Source: Butyricimonas virosa (GTDB taxonomy: Bacteria > Bacteroidota > Bacteroidia > Bacteroidales > Marinifilaceae). From it: a DNA stretch of 64,000 nt. The position numbers and the translations under genes were made by a program. How positions within the stretch are numbered: the first letter of the stretch is position 1; the number at the start of each line of letters is the position of its first letter. The stretch covers positions 248,001-312,000 of the forward strand of contig NZ_CP102269.1 in the NCBI RefSeq assembly GCF_025148635.1, given 5' to 3'. Below the pieces are notes generated by a model. It saw nothing but the letters and a program-made list of their open reading frames with translations. It searched no databases and was not told where the DNA came from. This document shows positions 36,380 to 43,902 of this stretch, in pieces.

Positions 36380-36904
36380 AAGAACAAAACTACTAATATC
36401 TTTAAGTTCTTGACGTAAAAAGGCATAGGCTTTTGTTTTTTGGTTCTTTACCGTATTGATAGAAATATTGAGAGTGTCGGCGATCATCTGTTCGCTCATG
36501 CCGGACATCGACAACAGAATGATCTCCCGACGCTTTTCAGATAATAAGGAAATGGCCCGGGATATTTCACGATTAAACTCGATTTCGGTGATTTTGAGCA
36601 ATACATCATCACTCTCCTTGTTCTCGGCAGATTCGAGATTCAGTACATGCTTATTTCTCGTGATGTATTTCACCGTATTATTTCTCAATGCTTTATAAAA
36701 ATAAGCCTTAAAATGATCTTCACTCTTGAAAGCTTGTCGTTTATCCCAGATATGAATGAACACCTCTTGAAGAATATCGTCAGCAGAAGAATCGTCAACT
36801 TGGAAAGACTTGACAAACTGGCGTCCTGCAGAGAAAAATCCCCAGAATAACTCTTCGAATGCACGTTGATTTCCTTCCCGAAATCTTTTAATTATCTCAT
36901 CCAT
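36365..36904 (-). CDS. RNA polymerase ECF sigma factor, locus 2
   Basis: ECF sigma-70 family protein of 179 residues. Region 2 includes DDILQEVFIHIWDKRQAF and FKAYFYKALRNNTVKYI. Region 4 includes LLSEKRREIILLSMSGMSE with the HTH ending in NISINTVKNQKTKAY. It would drive locus 2 under control of the FecR/SusC pair. The last five codons overlap the convergent thioredoxin gene. The upstream region carries the same two-block motif as fecR and the thioredoxin gene, consistent with autoregulation. Confidence 0.92.
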   Translation of the reverse strand: MDEIIKRFREGNQRAFEELFWGFFSAGRQFVKSFQVDDSSADDILQEVFIHIWDKRQAFKSEDHFKAYFYKALRNNTVKYITRNKHVLNLESAENKESDDVLLKITEIEFNREISRAISLLSEKRREIILLSMSGMSEQMIADTLNISINTVKNQKTKAYAFLRQELKDISSFVLLFGL

Positions 36905-37310
36905 AAAACAATTTTATTTACATATCCACTATTGACTTTCCTGTATTCCGTTTCTTACCTCCAACAAAATAACTATCCACAAACCCACAAAAGGTACTAT
37001 CGTACCCTAACATTATTTTAGGTCACAAACCCCATATCATACATAGATCCTAAAAGGAAACACCAGACTAAAGCTAGAAATAAATTTCCAGTAAAAACAA
37101 TTGAAACAAAACTTTAACATACAATCACCTCTCGGTCATACCTATGTTCCTTCAATGTTTCAATATGACTCCGTTTTGATTCATTCTGCATTCAAATGTA
37201 TTTTCTCCGGCGATCACTCGCAAGTGACACGGAGAAAGCACGGAGAAGACACGGAGAAAACCTAGCCAAACAATAGAGTAACAACGTACCATGAGAGTAA
37301 TAAAACACGT
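36905..37310. other. regulatory region between sigma gene and IS3 element
   Basis: 406 bp without a gene. It holds the sigma-gene copy of the two-block motif (36974-37003). It also holds three copies of CACGGAGAA at an exact 11-bp period (37228, 37239, 37250), partly complementary to TTTTCTCCG at 37201-37209. The stretch 37010-37200 shows nothing I can name. Confidence 0.55.
36974..37003 (-). promoter_or_regulatory. two-block ECF-promoter-like motif before the sigma gene
   Basis: Read on the - strand: ACGATAGTACCTTTT, 9 nt, TGGATA. It matches the fecR and thioredoxin copies at 13 of 15 positions in the first block and completely in the second, with the same spacer length. It ends 69 nt before the sigma ATG. 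Confidence 0.7.
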
Positions 37311-37352
37311 TGTCTTATCCTAAAAAAGTTGACTTGTTCAACAAGTAAACTT

Positions 37353-37778
37353 ATGTCAGTAGCAACAAAATCCAGTGGTTTGTCTCGCCACACGATCGAA
37401 GAAAAAATAGAGGCAGTGCGTCAACGAATTTTTCAAGAGAGTAGTTTCCGAGAACTCCAGGAACGTCACGGGATCTGTAGCGCGACGTTAAGCGTTTGGA
37501 TCAAGAAATATAAAGCTGAAGTTCTTCGTCGTTTCCCGGTAAAAGACTTACCTTTATACGTTCTTAAATACCAGGAAACCATGACCACGGAAGAAGAAAA
37601 TGAACTCACTCGCCTTCGCCGCGAGAACGAGGACTTGAAATTACTACACGAGGCGAACCTGCTGATGATCGACATGGCCAAGGAGCGTTTCGGCATCGAT
37701 ATAAAAAAAAACTACGAGGAGATGTTATCCGGCGGGTGCTTGAAGGAAGTGCCCGGCGTAAAGGGCAACGACGAGTAG
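37353..37778 (+). CDS. IS3-family OrfA (DNA-binding)
   Basis: Transposase N-terminal part of 141 residues. A helix-turn-helix (SFRELQERHGICSATLSVWI) is followed by a leucine-zipper-like helix (NELTRLRRENEDLKLLHEA). The start is ATG 37353; the upstream TTG at 37329 lies in the left inverted repeat and is unlikely. It overlaps orfB by 43 bp. An A9 run at 37703-37711 would allow a -1 frameshift into orfB. Confidence 0.9.
   Translation: MSVATKSSGLSRHTIEEKIEAVRQRIFQESSFRELQERHGICSATLSVWIKKYKAEVLRRFPVKDLPLYVLKYQETMTTEEENELTRLRRENEDLKLLHEANLLMIDMAKERFGIDIKKNYEEMLSGGCLKEVPGVKGNDE
37703..37711 (+). other. A9 slippery run for -1 frameshift between orfA and orfB
   Basis: Nine A residues lie near the end of orfA. 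The -1 frame is open from this run through to the orfB reading frame with no stop, so slippage would yield the OrfAB fusion transposase typical of IS3 elements. Confidence 0.75.
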
Positions 37779-38605
37779 CCTTGTTGTGCGGTCACTTCGG
37801 CTACAGCAAGCAGGCCTACTACCGCGGGCAGCGGGCTGGCGACAAACTGGAGAGGGAGTGTTACCTTCTATCGCTCGTCCGGGACATACGCGAGGACATG
37901 CCAAACCTCGGCGGGGTGAAACTATGGAAGAAGCTAAATTCCAGCGGTGTCCAGGTCGGGCGTGACGAGCTTTACCGCTTGCTTCGCGCTCACGACTTGA
38001 TGGTCAAGCACGAGAAAAGGCGAGTGGTAACGACGGATTCCAGCGGGTGGTTCCGGCAGTTCCCAAACCTGGTGAAAGGGCTGGAGATCAAGCGCCACAA
38101 CCAGGTTTGGGTCAGTGATATCACTTACGTGGACACGCTCTCGGGGTTCGTCTTTCTCTCCCTGGTGACGGATGCCTACTCCCGCCGGATCATGGGGTGG
38201 TTCGTGCACGACAAGTTAAACACGGAAGGACCGTTGAACGCCTTGTACAGGGCCTTCTTGCAGGTCAGGGCAAGCGAGATCGAGGGCACGATACATCACT
38301 CGGACAGGGGCGTGCAGTATTGTAGTTACCAGTACAACACAACGCTGGGGATGAAGCGGATGAACACGAGCATGACCCAGGACGGATCTCCGTACGATAA
38401 CGCTATCGCGGAGAGGGTGAACGGGATTCTCAAGAGGGAGTGGCTGGAACAGGAGGTTTTCGTGAACATCGAACAGGTCAGGGTGAGGGTGGAGAAGGTC
38501 GTCGCGTTGTACAACGGGCAGAGACCGCACTTCTCTATAGGGCTGAACACGCCTGATTCGATTTACCGGGACTTGACCGGAAAGTTCGCCTTCCACATGT
38601 ACTAG
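37736..38605 (+). CDS. IS3-family OrfB transposase, DDE integrase core
   Basis: Catalytic half of the transposase, 289 residues from the GTG at 37736, though it is probably made mainly as an OrfAB fusion. The rve integrase core holds VSDITYVD (Asp128), HHSDRGVQY (Asp190) and DNAIAERVNG (Glu226). The 35-residue spacing between the last two is the D-D-35-E pattern. An HTH-21-like region precedes it. The frame is intact, so the element may be active. Confidence 0.93.
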   Translation: MLEGSARRKGQRRVALLCGHFGYSKQAYYRGQRAGDKLERECYLLSLVRDIREDMPNLGGVKLWKKLNSSGVQVGRDELYRLLRAHDLMVKHEKRRVVTTDSSGWFRQFPNLVKGLEIKRHNQVWVSDITYVDTLSGFVFLSLVTDAYSRRIMGWFVHDKLNTEGPLNALYRAFLQVRASEIEGTIHHSDRGVQYCSYQYNTTLGMKRMNTSMTQDGSPYDNAIAERVNGILKREWLEQEVFVNIEQVRVRVEKVVALYNGQRPHFSIGLNTPDSIYRDLTGKFAFHMY

Positions 38606-38640
38606 TCCAGGAAGGAATTCCCGGTTTTTCGCTACGCGAA

Positions 38641-38674
38641 CGGTTGGCTCATGCCCGTGGAAGGCAGCCAACCG
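38641..38674 (+). terminator. stem-loop at the end of orfB
   Basis: CGGTTGGCT pairs with AGCCAACCG (9 bp, 16-nt loop) 35 bp after the orfB stop. No strong T tract follows. It probably ends or protects the transposase message inside the IS. Confidence 0.6.
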
Positions 38675-38908
38675 AAGATATTAGGAAAATTTAGTACCCG
38701 AATTTATAGGGGGTTTTATTTATATGTCGTATCTTTGATACATTGTTAGGGTGTTTGTTAAAATTTTTGTTTAATCCGAGTCAACCATTTTCAGGAAAGT
38801 ACACGTGTTAATGAATAACTATATCCATGTTCAAAAAATTCTCTAAAAACAGAACAAAATCGCTTTTCAAAACGTTTAATTTATAATTAAACTTTAAAAT
38901 TTAAGGCT

Positions 38909-39211
38909 ATGACTGAGGATTATGAATTAAAAGATGACGTACATCGGCAACAATACGAATTTCGCATCGGGAACTACACACCGAAAATCGAATATATAAA
39001 ATCAATCAACGGAGAAATATATCTTACACATACAGAGGTCCCGCGGGAACTGGAAGGGAAAGGGATAGGTAGTCAACTCGTTGAAAAAACATTGCAAGAC
39101 ATCGAACGTCAAGGACTTCGACTCGTTCCGCTTTGTCCTTTTGTGGCAGCTTATATCAAAAAACACCCCGAATGGAGACGCATTGTGATGAAAGGTATTA
39201 ATATAAAATAA
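38909..39211 (+). CDS. small GNAT N-acetyltransferase, YjdJ-like
   Basis: Compact GNAT-fold protein of 100 residues, the length of the YjdJ-like acetyltransferase group. The acyl-CoA-binding loop is ELEGKGIGSQLVEKTL, followed by LRLVPLCPFVAAYIKKHPEW, a hallmark of this family. The substrate is unknown. It is followed after 6 bp by the mono-cluster ferredoxin-like gene, the same pairing as yjdJ-yjdI in E. coli. TAAAATTTAA lies just before the start in place of a ribosome site. Confidence 0.85.
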   Translation: MTEDYELKDDVHRQQYEFRIGNYTPKIEYIKSINGEIYLTHTEVPRELEGKGIGSQLVEKTLQDIERQGLRLVPLCPFVAAYIKKHPEWRRIVMKGINIK

Positions 39212-39217
39212 GCACAT

Positions 39218-39433
39218 ATGGATAAAAAAATTGAATATACAAACGGAGAATTAACCATTATCTGGCAACCCGGCTTATGCCAACACGCCGGGGTATGCGT
39301 GAAAATGTTACCCAAGGTGTACAATCCTAAAGAAAGACCCTGGGTCAAAATCGAAAACGCAACAACAGTAGAACTAATTGAACAAATCAATAAATGTCCC
39401 TCAGGAGCATTGGGTTACAGAATGAATAAGTAG
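39218..39433 (+). CDS. divergent 4Fe-4S mono-cluster protein, YjdI-like
   Basis: Small iron-sulfur protein of 71 residues in the YjdI-like family. Candidate ligands are Cys21, Cys27 and Cys60 (GLCQHAGVC and KCPSGAL). The conserved PWVKIE lies between them. Only three cysteines are present, which fits this divergent family. It probably transfers electrons or senses redox state together with the GNAT partner; the reaction is unknown. The gene ends at a perfect 14-bp palindromic terminator. Confidence 0.85.
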   Translation: MDKKIEYTNGELTIIWQPGLCQHAGVCVKMLPKVYNPKERPWVKIENATTVELIEQINKCPSGALGYRMNK

Positions 39434-39461
39434 TGAAAGTCGCCGAATTCGGCGACTTTCA
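39434..39461. terminator. bidirectional terminator, 14-bp perfect palindrome
   Basis: TGAAAGTCGCCGAA is followed directly by its reverse complement and then TTTTTT. It closes the + strand YjdI-like gene and contains the stop codon of the convergent ABC permease gene. Confidence 0.85.
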
Positions 39462-40259
39462 TTTTTTCCTTTTCCACAAATAGCAAACAATAAAGATCAA
39501 CAAGAAACAGAGCACGATAGTTGCCCCCGAAGGTAATTTCAACACTGCCGAAGTAAACAAGCCGATAATTGAACCGACACAACTGATAATCGTAGCCCAC
39601 ACCAGCTGTTTCGTGAAATTCTTATGAAACATCCCGGCAATAGCTTGTGGTATGGTGAGATACGAAATCACGAGAATGATTCCCGCTAGCTTCATACACA
39701 ACACGATACACAAGGCGATCAACGCTGTAATTCCCATTTCCAGACCATTCAATGCGACAAAATGCGTCCGGCTGTATTCTTTATCAAAAGCGATATAAAA
39801 TAAAGGACGATAAAATTTAGCAAAGAACACGATGATCACCAAGCACAACAGAAGCGAGAGAAGAACCTGCTCTCCCGTCACCGTGAGGATATTCCCAAAC
39901 AAGTAAGATAACAAATTAGGAGCATACCCCGGTGTCAGATAAATAAACAACACCCCAATGGCCATACCCGCAGACCAGAAAATCCCAATCAAAGAATCTT
40001 CCTTAAATCGCTTGTTATCCGAAAGATATAGAATACAGAAAGCGGCAGCCAAAGCAAACACGGCCGCCCCGAAAAGAGGCGATAATCCTAAGAAATAGGC
40101 TAACCCCAATCCCCCGAAAGAAGCATGTGTGATTCCCCCACTGATAAAGACCATCCGTTTGGCCACGATATAAGTTCCTACCAATCCACAACTCACGCCA
40201 ATCAGAATTGTACACAACAGTGCATTCTGGAAAAAAGTATATTCTAATAATTCAAACAC
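39459..40259 (-). CDS. zinc/manganese-type ABC transporter permease
   Basis: Membrane permease of the ABC-3 (ZnuB/MntB) family, 266 residues with about eight hydrophobic segments. It contains GISCGLVGTYIVAKRMVFIS-like and GGITHASFGGLGLAYFLG motifs typical of ZnuB. It is the last gene of the six-gene operon that starts at 43804. The 73-bp gap before it holds a heptamer/inverted-repeat element. Zinc is the likely metal because the binding protein has a His-rich loop. Confidence 0.9.
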   Translation of the reverse strand: MFELLEYTFFQNALLCTILIGVSCGLVGTYIVAKRMVFISGGITHASFGGLGLAYFLGLSPLFGAAVFALAAAFCILYLSDNKRFKEDSLIGIFWSAGMAIGVLFIYLTPGYAPNLLSYLFGNILTVTGEQVLLSLLLCLVIIVFFAKFYRPLFYIAFDKEYSRTHFVALNGLEMGITALIALCIVLCMKLAGIILVISYLTIPQAIAGMFHKNFTKQLVWATIISCVGSIIGLFTSAVLKLPSGATIVLCFLLIFIVCYLWKRKK

Positions 40260-40281
40260 CTTATTAATTTTTGATTTAATG

Positions 40282-40316
40282 ATTTTAGATTTTAGATTGA
40301 AAAAACAATCAATCTA
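40282..40316 (-). repeat. heptamer pair with inverted repeat before the permease gene
   Basis: Two copies of CTAAAAT on the - strand (40282-40295) and an 8-bp inverted repeat (40293-40300 with 40309-40316) lie just upstream of the permease start. The element belongs to the same repeat family as those before rnfA and rnfG. Confidence 0.65.
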
Positions 40317-40332
40317 GTGCTTCCCTTCACTT

Positions 40333-41088
40333 TCAATTTTCAATTGTACGATCGTGTTTCAACAACACCCGATGAGGTACCGTACCGTGAGAGATCAATT
40401 CAATCGGACAATTATATAATTTCAATTGTTCCGGCGTGATCAAATTTGATTCATGATAATGCAAGCCGCCATTTACGCAGGCTATCGTCTTCACGTAAGA
40501 GCAGATTGTTCCCAAATCGTGAGAAACCATCACGATACTCATCGTTTTGTTCAACTCGCCCAACACGGAATAGAATTCGTTCTCAAAATTCGCATCCACG
40601 TAAGTAGAAGGCTCATCCAGAATAAGAATTTTCGGGGAAGAAATAATAGCTCGACACAGGAATACCCTCTGCATCTGTCCTCCGGAAAGCTCTCCTATCG
40701 GGCGATTTCCGAAACCTCCCATTCCGTATGTTTCTAAAAGATCATCCACCTTTTCCCGATCAGCCTTCGTGTAACCCTTAAAAATTCCCTTCTCCGACAT
40801 CAAACCGGACAAGACGACCTCTTTCACGCTAATCGGAAATCTTGCATCAAAACGGCTGTTCTGAGGCAAATAACCAAACAACGATTGTTTCGTAACATGA
40901 TAAACAATTCCACCGGAGAAAGGTTTTAGCAATCCCAAAATCACCTTCAATAAAGTTGTTTTCCCTCCCCCGTTCGGTCCGATGATCCCGATAAAATCAT
41001 GTTCCCGAATGGTAAGATTTACGTCCCGCAACACGACCGTCTGCTCGTATCCCGCTGTAATCCCTTTTAACTCCAGAAGTTCATTCAT
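40333..41088 (-). CDS. zinc/manganese-type ABC transporter ATPase
   Basis: Cytosolic ATPase of 251 residues. Walker A is GPNGGGKT (37-44), the Q-loop region is GYLPQNSRF, the signature is LSGGQMQRV, Walker B is ILILDEPSTYVD and the H-loop is MVSHDLGT. The closest family is ZnuC/MntB ATPases. It lies 4 bp after the binding-protein gene in the same operon. Confidence 0.92.
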   Translation of the reverse strand: MNELLELKGITAGYEQTVVLRDVNLTIREHDFIGIIGPNGGGKTTLLKVILGLLKPFSGGIVYHVTKQSLFGYLPQNSRFDARFPISVKEVVLSGLMSEKGIFKGYTKADREKVDDLLETYGMGGFGNRPIGELSGGQMQRVFLCRAIISSPKILILDEPSTYVDANFENEFYSVLGELNKTMSIVMVSHDLGTICSYVKTIACVNGGLHYHESNLITPEQLKLYNCPIELISHGTVPHRVLLKHDRTIEN

Positions 41089-41092
41089 TCTT

Positions 41093-41974
41093 CTATTTCA
41101 TTTTCTGTTCAATGATACCCAATAAAGAACACATCTCGGCCTTCCAGTCCGGGCTCAACGGGTCTATGGCTATCACCTCTCCATCAATCTCCTTGGCGAT
41201 AGCCTTGGCATTGTCCACATCAAATTGATTCTGAATGAAAACAATCTTTATTCCTTTAGTCCGGCAAGAATCAATCACCGCTTTCAAGTGCGAAGGATTC
41301 GGTTCCTTTCCCTCATCTTCAATAGAGATTTGTTCCATCCCGTAATCCTTGGCAAAATAAGTCAGCGCCGGATGATAAATTAGAAAAGTTTTATTCTCTT
41401 TTTTCGGAATAATCCGACGGGCTGCCTGATCAATGCTATCAATCTCCACCCGGAACTGACGATAGTTCTTTTCAAACGTCTCCCGCTGATCGGGGAACTT
41501 TGCCGCCAACACATCTAATATCGTACGAGCCATCATCTCCGCGTACCGGGGAGACATCCACACGTGAGGATCAAAATTCCCGTCATGCGAACCATGATCG
41601 TGCTGATGCCCATCCCCGTGATCATGATTACAAGCTCCTTGTTCCAAATCCATCCCGACAGATTGCTTCACAAGCAACATATTTTTCTGCGTTTCCAGAA
41701 AAGGATACAAATTACTCAACTCGAAAGGCAAATATCCCACAGCAAAATAAACAGAGCTATTGTGTAAAGCCTTCAACTGCTCCGTACTCAGATCACTCAC
41801 CGCCGGATTCGCTCCCGGTGGAATCATCACGTTCACCTTCACGTAATCACCCGCAATTCTCTCCACGAAATAACGCTGCGGTAAAATACTCACGCTAATC
41901 GTTCTCTCCTTGTCTTTATTCTCCCCACAAGCCGTTAATAAGGCTATCAAAACAACTATAATTCCTATTTTCAT
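41093..41974 (-). CDS. ZnuA-like zinc-binding lipoprotein
   Basis: Cluster A-I solute-binding protein of 293 residues, tethered by a lipoprotein signal (LLTAC, Cys16). A His/Asp-rich loop (CNHDHGDGHQHDHGSHDG, about 129-146) is typical of ZnuA. Metal ligands are expected in DPHVWMSP and IYHPALTYF and the C-terminal AIDPL. The first ligand position, usually NPH, reads NPA here. It overlaps the luxS stop by one base, so it is translationally coupled to luxS. Confidence 0.9.
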   Translation of the reverse strand: MKIGIIVVLIALLTACGENKDKERTISVSILPQRYFVERIAGDYVKVNVMIPPGANPAVSDLSTEQLKALHNSSVYFAVGYLPFELSNLYPFLETQKNMLLVKQSVGMDLEQGACNHDHGDGHQHDHGSHDGNFDPHVWMSPRYAEMMARTILDVLAAKFPDQRETFEKNYRQFRVEIDSIDQAARRIIPKKENKTFLIYHPALTYFAKDYGMEQISIEDEGKEPNPSHLKAVIDSCRTKGIKIVFIQNQFDVDNAKAIAKEIDGEVIAIDPLSPDWKAEMCSLLGIIEQKMK

Positions 41975-42453
41975 TACATTGGATATATCAAATTCTTCTC
42001 CTCAATCACATCTAACACTTCGGAAAGATATTTCGCAGCCTCGTATTTTGCCATAGGCAAATTGTGTAACAAATAATTACCACAATCTTTAGCGGCAACA
42101 CCGGGAAGTTCTCCCTCGAAATCCCGGATAAAACGGAAGGTTTCCCGCATTAACTCCACGATGTCACGGGACTCCAAGTCACCTTTCATCAAAAAGTAAT
42201 TTCCCGTACAACATCCCATGGGTCCCCAAAACACGATCTTGTCACCCCACTCCTTATGATTACGCAAATAGGTCGCCGCCAGATGCTCTATCGTATGTAA
42301 CTCCCCCTGCCCCAAAACGGGTTCCCGGTTCGGTTCCTTCATGCGTATATCAAACGTCGTGACCACCTGATCGCCTAAATAGTCTTTACGGGAAACATAA
42401 ATTCCCCTCAACAAGCGCAGGTGATCAATCGTAAAACTCGGTATTTTTTCCAT
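41974..42453 (-). CDS. luxS: S-ribosylhomocysteine lyase LuxS
   Basis: Converts S-ribosylhomocysteine to homocysteine and the AI-2 precursor DPD. The 159-residue protein has the metal site HTIEH (His53, His57) with third ligand Cys124 in KDCGNYLL. The catalytic cysteine is in GPMGCCTGNYF (Cys81). It sits directly after the SAH nucleosidase gene, which supplies its substrate, so the two form the activated methyl cycle. The following zinc-transporter gene overlaps it by one base. Confidence 0.96.
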   Translation of the reverse strand: MEKIPSFTIDHLRLLRGIYVSRKDYLGDQVVTTFDIRMKEPNREPVLGQGELHTIEHLAATYLRNHKEWGDKIVFWGPMGCCTGNYFLMKGDLESRDIVELMRETFRFIRDFEGELPGVAAKDCGNYLLHNLPMAKYEAAKYLSEVLDVIEEKNLIYPM

Positions 42454-42463
42454 ACTTTAAATT

Positions 42464-43159
42464 TTATTCTTCTGATAAGACTTTAATCAACACTTTAATC
42501 ATTTCAAAAGAACGTTTAGGTGCCTCTTCCCAAAAATTCAAATATTGTTTGTAATGATCTTTTACCCCGGGAGTATCACTGATAATACGATAGCTCAAGA
42601 ATGGAACCCCACACATATAGCAAACTTGTGCAATGGCACATGATTCCATGTCTACCGCCATTCCTTCCGGAAAACGTTTTTTGATCTCCGTCAACTCCTC
42701 TTTATCGGTAATAAACTTATCCCCGCTACATATCAAACCACCGTAAACATTACCCTCATGAGCAACAGACAATGCCAATTTACACAACTCCTTATCCGAA
42801 ACAAAACGAGCCGGCAAACCTTGCACCTGACCATATTCATTTCCTTCCCCACACCAAACGTCATGATAAACCATATTCTCGCCCACAACAATATCCATCA
42901 CTTGTGTCAAGGGATCTATCCCTCCCGCTACCCCGGTATTGACAATAATATCCGGTGTGTAATGCTGTATCATTTCCATCGTACCGACAGCAGCACATAC
43001 CTTTCCAATACCGCTTTTAACCAAGATAACCTCCACGTTCCCGATATGTCCTTCCGTGAAAAGAAGCCCGCAAACAGATTCCTCTTTTGTCTGTTCCAAT
43101 AATGATTTCACCAATCCATATTCGGACGTCATGGCCACAATTATTCCGATCCTTCTCAT
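42464..43159 (-). CDS. mtnN: 5'-methylthioadenosine/S-adenosylhomocysteine nucleosidase
   Basis: Cleaves adenine from SAH and methylthioadenosine, making the LuxS substrate. At 231 residues it has the normal length. The N-terminal strand is GIIVAMTSEYGLVKSL, VNTGVAGGID is the phosphate-like loop, and the ribose-binding VDMESCAIAQVCYM and catalytic SDTPGV are present. The gene is 6 bp after the MBL hydrolase and 10 bp before luxS. Confidence 0.94.
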   Translation of the reverse strand: MRRIGIIVAMTSEYGLVKSLLEQTKEESVCGLLFTEGHIGNVEVILVKSGIGKVCAAVGTMEMIQHYTPDIIVNTGVAGGIDPLTQVMDIVVGENMVYHDVWCGEGNEYGQVQGLPARFVSDKELCKLALSVAHEGNVYGGLICSGDKFITDKEELTEIKKRFPEGMAVDMESCAIAQVCYMCGVPFLSYRIISDTPGVKDHYKQYLNFWEEAPKRSFEMIKVLIKVLSEE

Positions 43160-43165
43160 ATAACT

Positions 43166-43804
43166 CTATTGAAAAAATGGATTCATTCTTTTTTCTTCCC
43201 CGATCGTCGTGAATCCTCCATGCCCGGGAATGACACGAACATCATCGGGTAATACAAACAATTTTTCCCGGATACCATTCAACAACTGATTCATATCCCC
43301 ACCCGGCAAATCAGCCCGGCCGATACTTCCTTGGAACAAAACATCCCCGGCAACCAGTAATTTATCCTTGTCACTATAAAAGCAAAGCCCTCCCGGAGAG
43401 TGTCCCGGGACATGAATCACCTTCAATTCCGAATGTCCGAACTTCACGACCTCCCCATCTTTCAGGTATTCCCCCAAAGCCGGTGGCGGGGTAATTCCTT
43501 TCACACCTAACATAGCCGCATATCTTTCGGCATCTTCTACCCAAAACGAATCCGCCTCATGCGCCCGGGCTGATAGCCCAAATTCATCCAGCATGAAATT
43601 ATTCCCGAAAATATGATCGATATGCAAATGTGTATTTAACAATGCTACCGGAATCAACTGGTTCTCCACCAAGAAACTCTTCAAACGTTGGCCTTCTTCC
43701 TTCGAAAAACAACCGCAATCAATAATCACAGCCTCCCCTGTCTCGTCATACAACACGATCGTGTTCTCTTGCCATGGATTATTTGTAAATACTTTAATTT
43801 TCAT
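43166..43804 (-). CDS. MBL-fold metallohydrolase, glyoxalase II-like
   Basis: Cytosolic metallo-beta-lactamase-fold hydrolase of 212 residues. The metal motif is NTHLHIDHIFG with His59, His61, Asp63 and His64; further ligands appear in HVPGHSPGG, VAGDVLF and PGHGG. This is the short glyoxalase II-like group without the substrate-binding C-terminal domain. It may hydrolyse a thioester, but the substrate is not readable. It is the first gene of the mtnN-luxS-zinc transporter operon, with its own promoter just upstream. Confidence 0.9.
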   Translation of the reverse strand: MKIKVFTNNPWQENTIVLYDETGEAVIIDCGCFSKEEGQRLKSFLVENQLIPVALLNTHLHIDHIFGNNFMLDEFGLSARAHEADSFWVEDAERYAAMLGVKGITPPPALGEYLKDGEVVKFGHSELKVIHVPGHSPGGLCFYSDKDKLLVAGDVLFQGSIGRADLPGGDMNQLLNGIREKLFVLPDDVRVIPGHGGFTTIGEEKRMNPFFQ

Positions 43805-43825
43805 CTGTCGTGCATTTTAACCCGA

Positions 43826-43855
43826 CAAATATACGAAAAAAAGAAGTGGATCAAA
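43826..43855 (-). promoter_or_regulatory. promoter of the MBL-mtnN-luxS-znu operon
   Basis: On the - strand TTTG (43852-43855) and TATATTTG (43826-43833) are 18 nt apart, slightly short of the 19-21 norm. The start codon is 21 nt downstream. The -33 box lies inside the stem of the preceding terminator. Confidence 0.65.
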
Positions 43856-43876
43856 AAGGCTTTTGATCCACTTCTT
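43841..43876 (-). terminator. intrinsic terminator after the YitT-like gene
   Basis: A perfect 16-bp stem (43841-43856 with 43861-43876, centred on GTGGATCAAAA) with an AGGC loop is followed on the - strand by a run of T. It ends the glnS-yitT unit and insulates the next operon. Confidence 0.88.
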
Positions 43877-43902
43877 TGTCCGTAACGTTTATAAACGAAT
43901 CG

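Larger units (their letters stand above)
37311..38803 (+). mobile_element. complete IS3-family insertion sequence
   Basis: A 1493-bp element with imperfect terminal inverted repeats: 37311-37334 (beginning TGTCTTATCC) and 38779-38803 (ending GGAAAGTACA), about 19 of 25 positions matching. The ends are TGT and ACA. CGT at 37308-37310 and 38804-38806 is a 3-bp target duplication, as usual for IS3. It carries orfA and orfB in overlapping frames. orfB is visibly richer in G+C than neighbouring genes, consistent with recent arrival. It lies upstream of the locus 2 sigma gene and before a GNAT gene. Confidence 0.9.

Noticed and set aside
37329..37352. TTG 37329 as the orfA start
   Set aside because: It lies inside the left terminal inverted repeat; ATG 37353 is the natural start.
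38216..38671. 151-codon open frame on the - strand inside the IS3 element
   Set aside because: It is opposite the DDE transposase core and reflects the high G+C of orfB.
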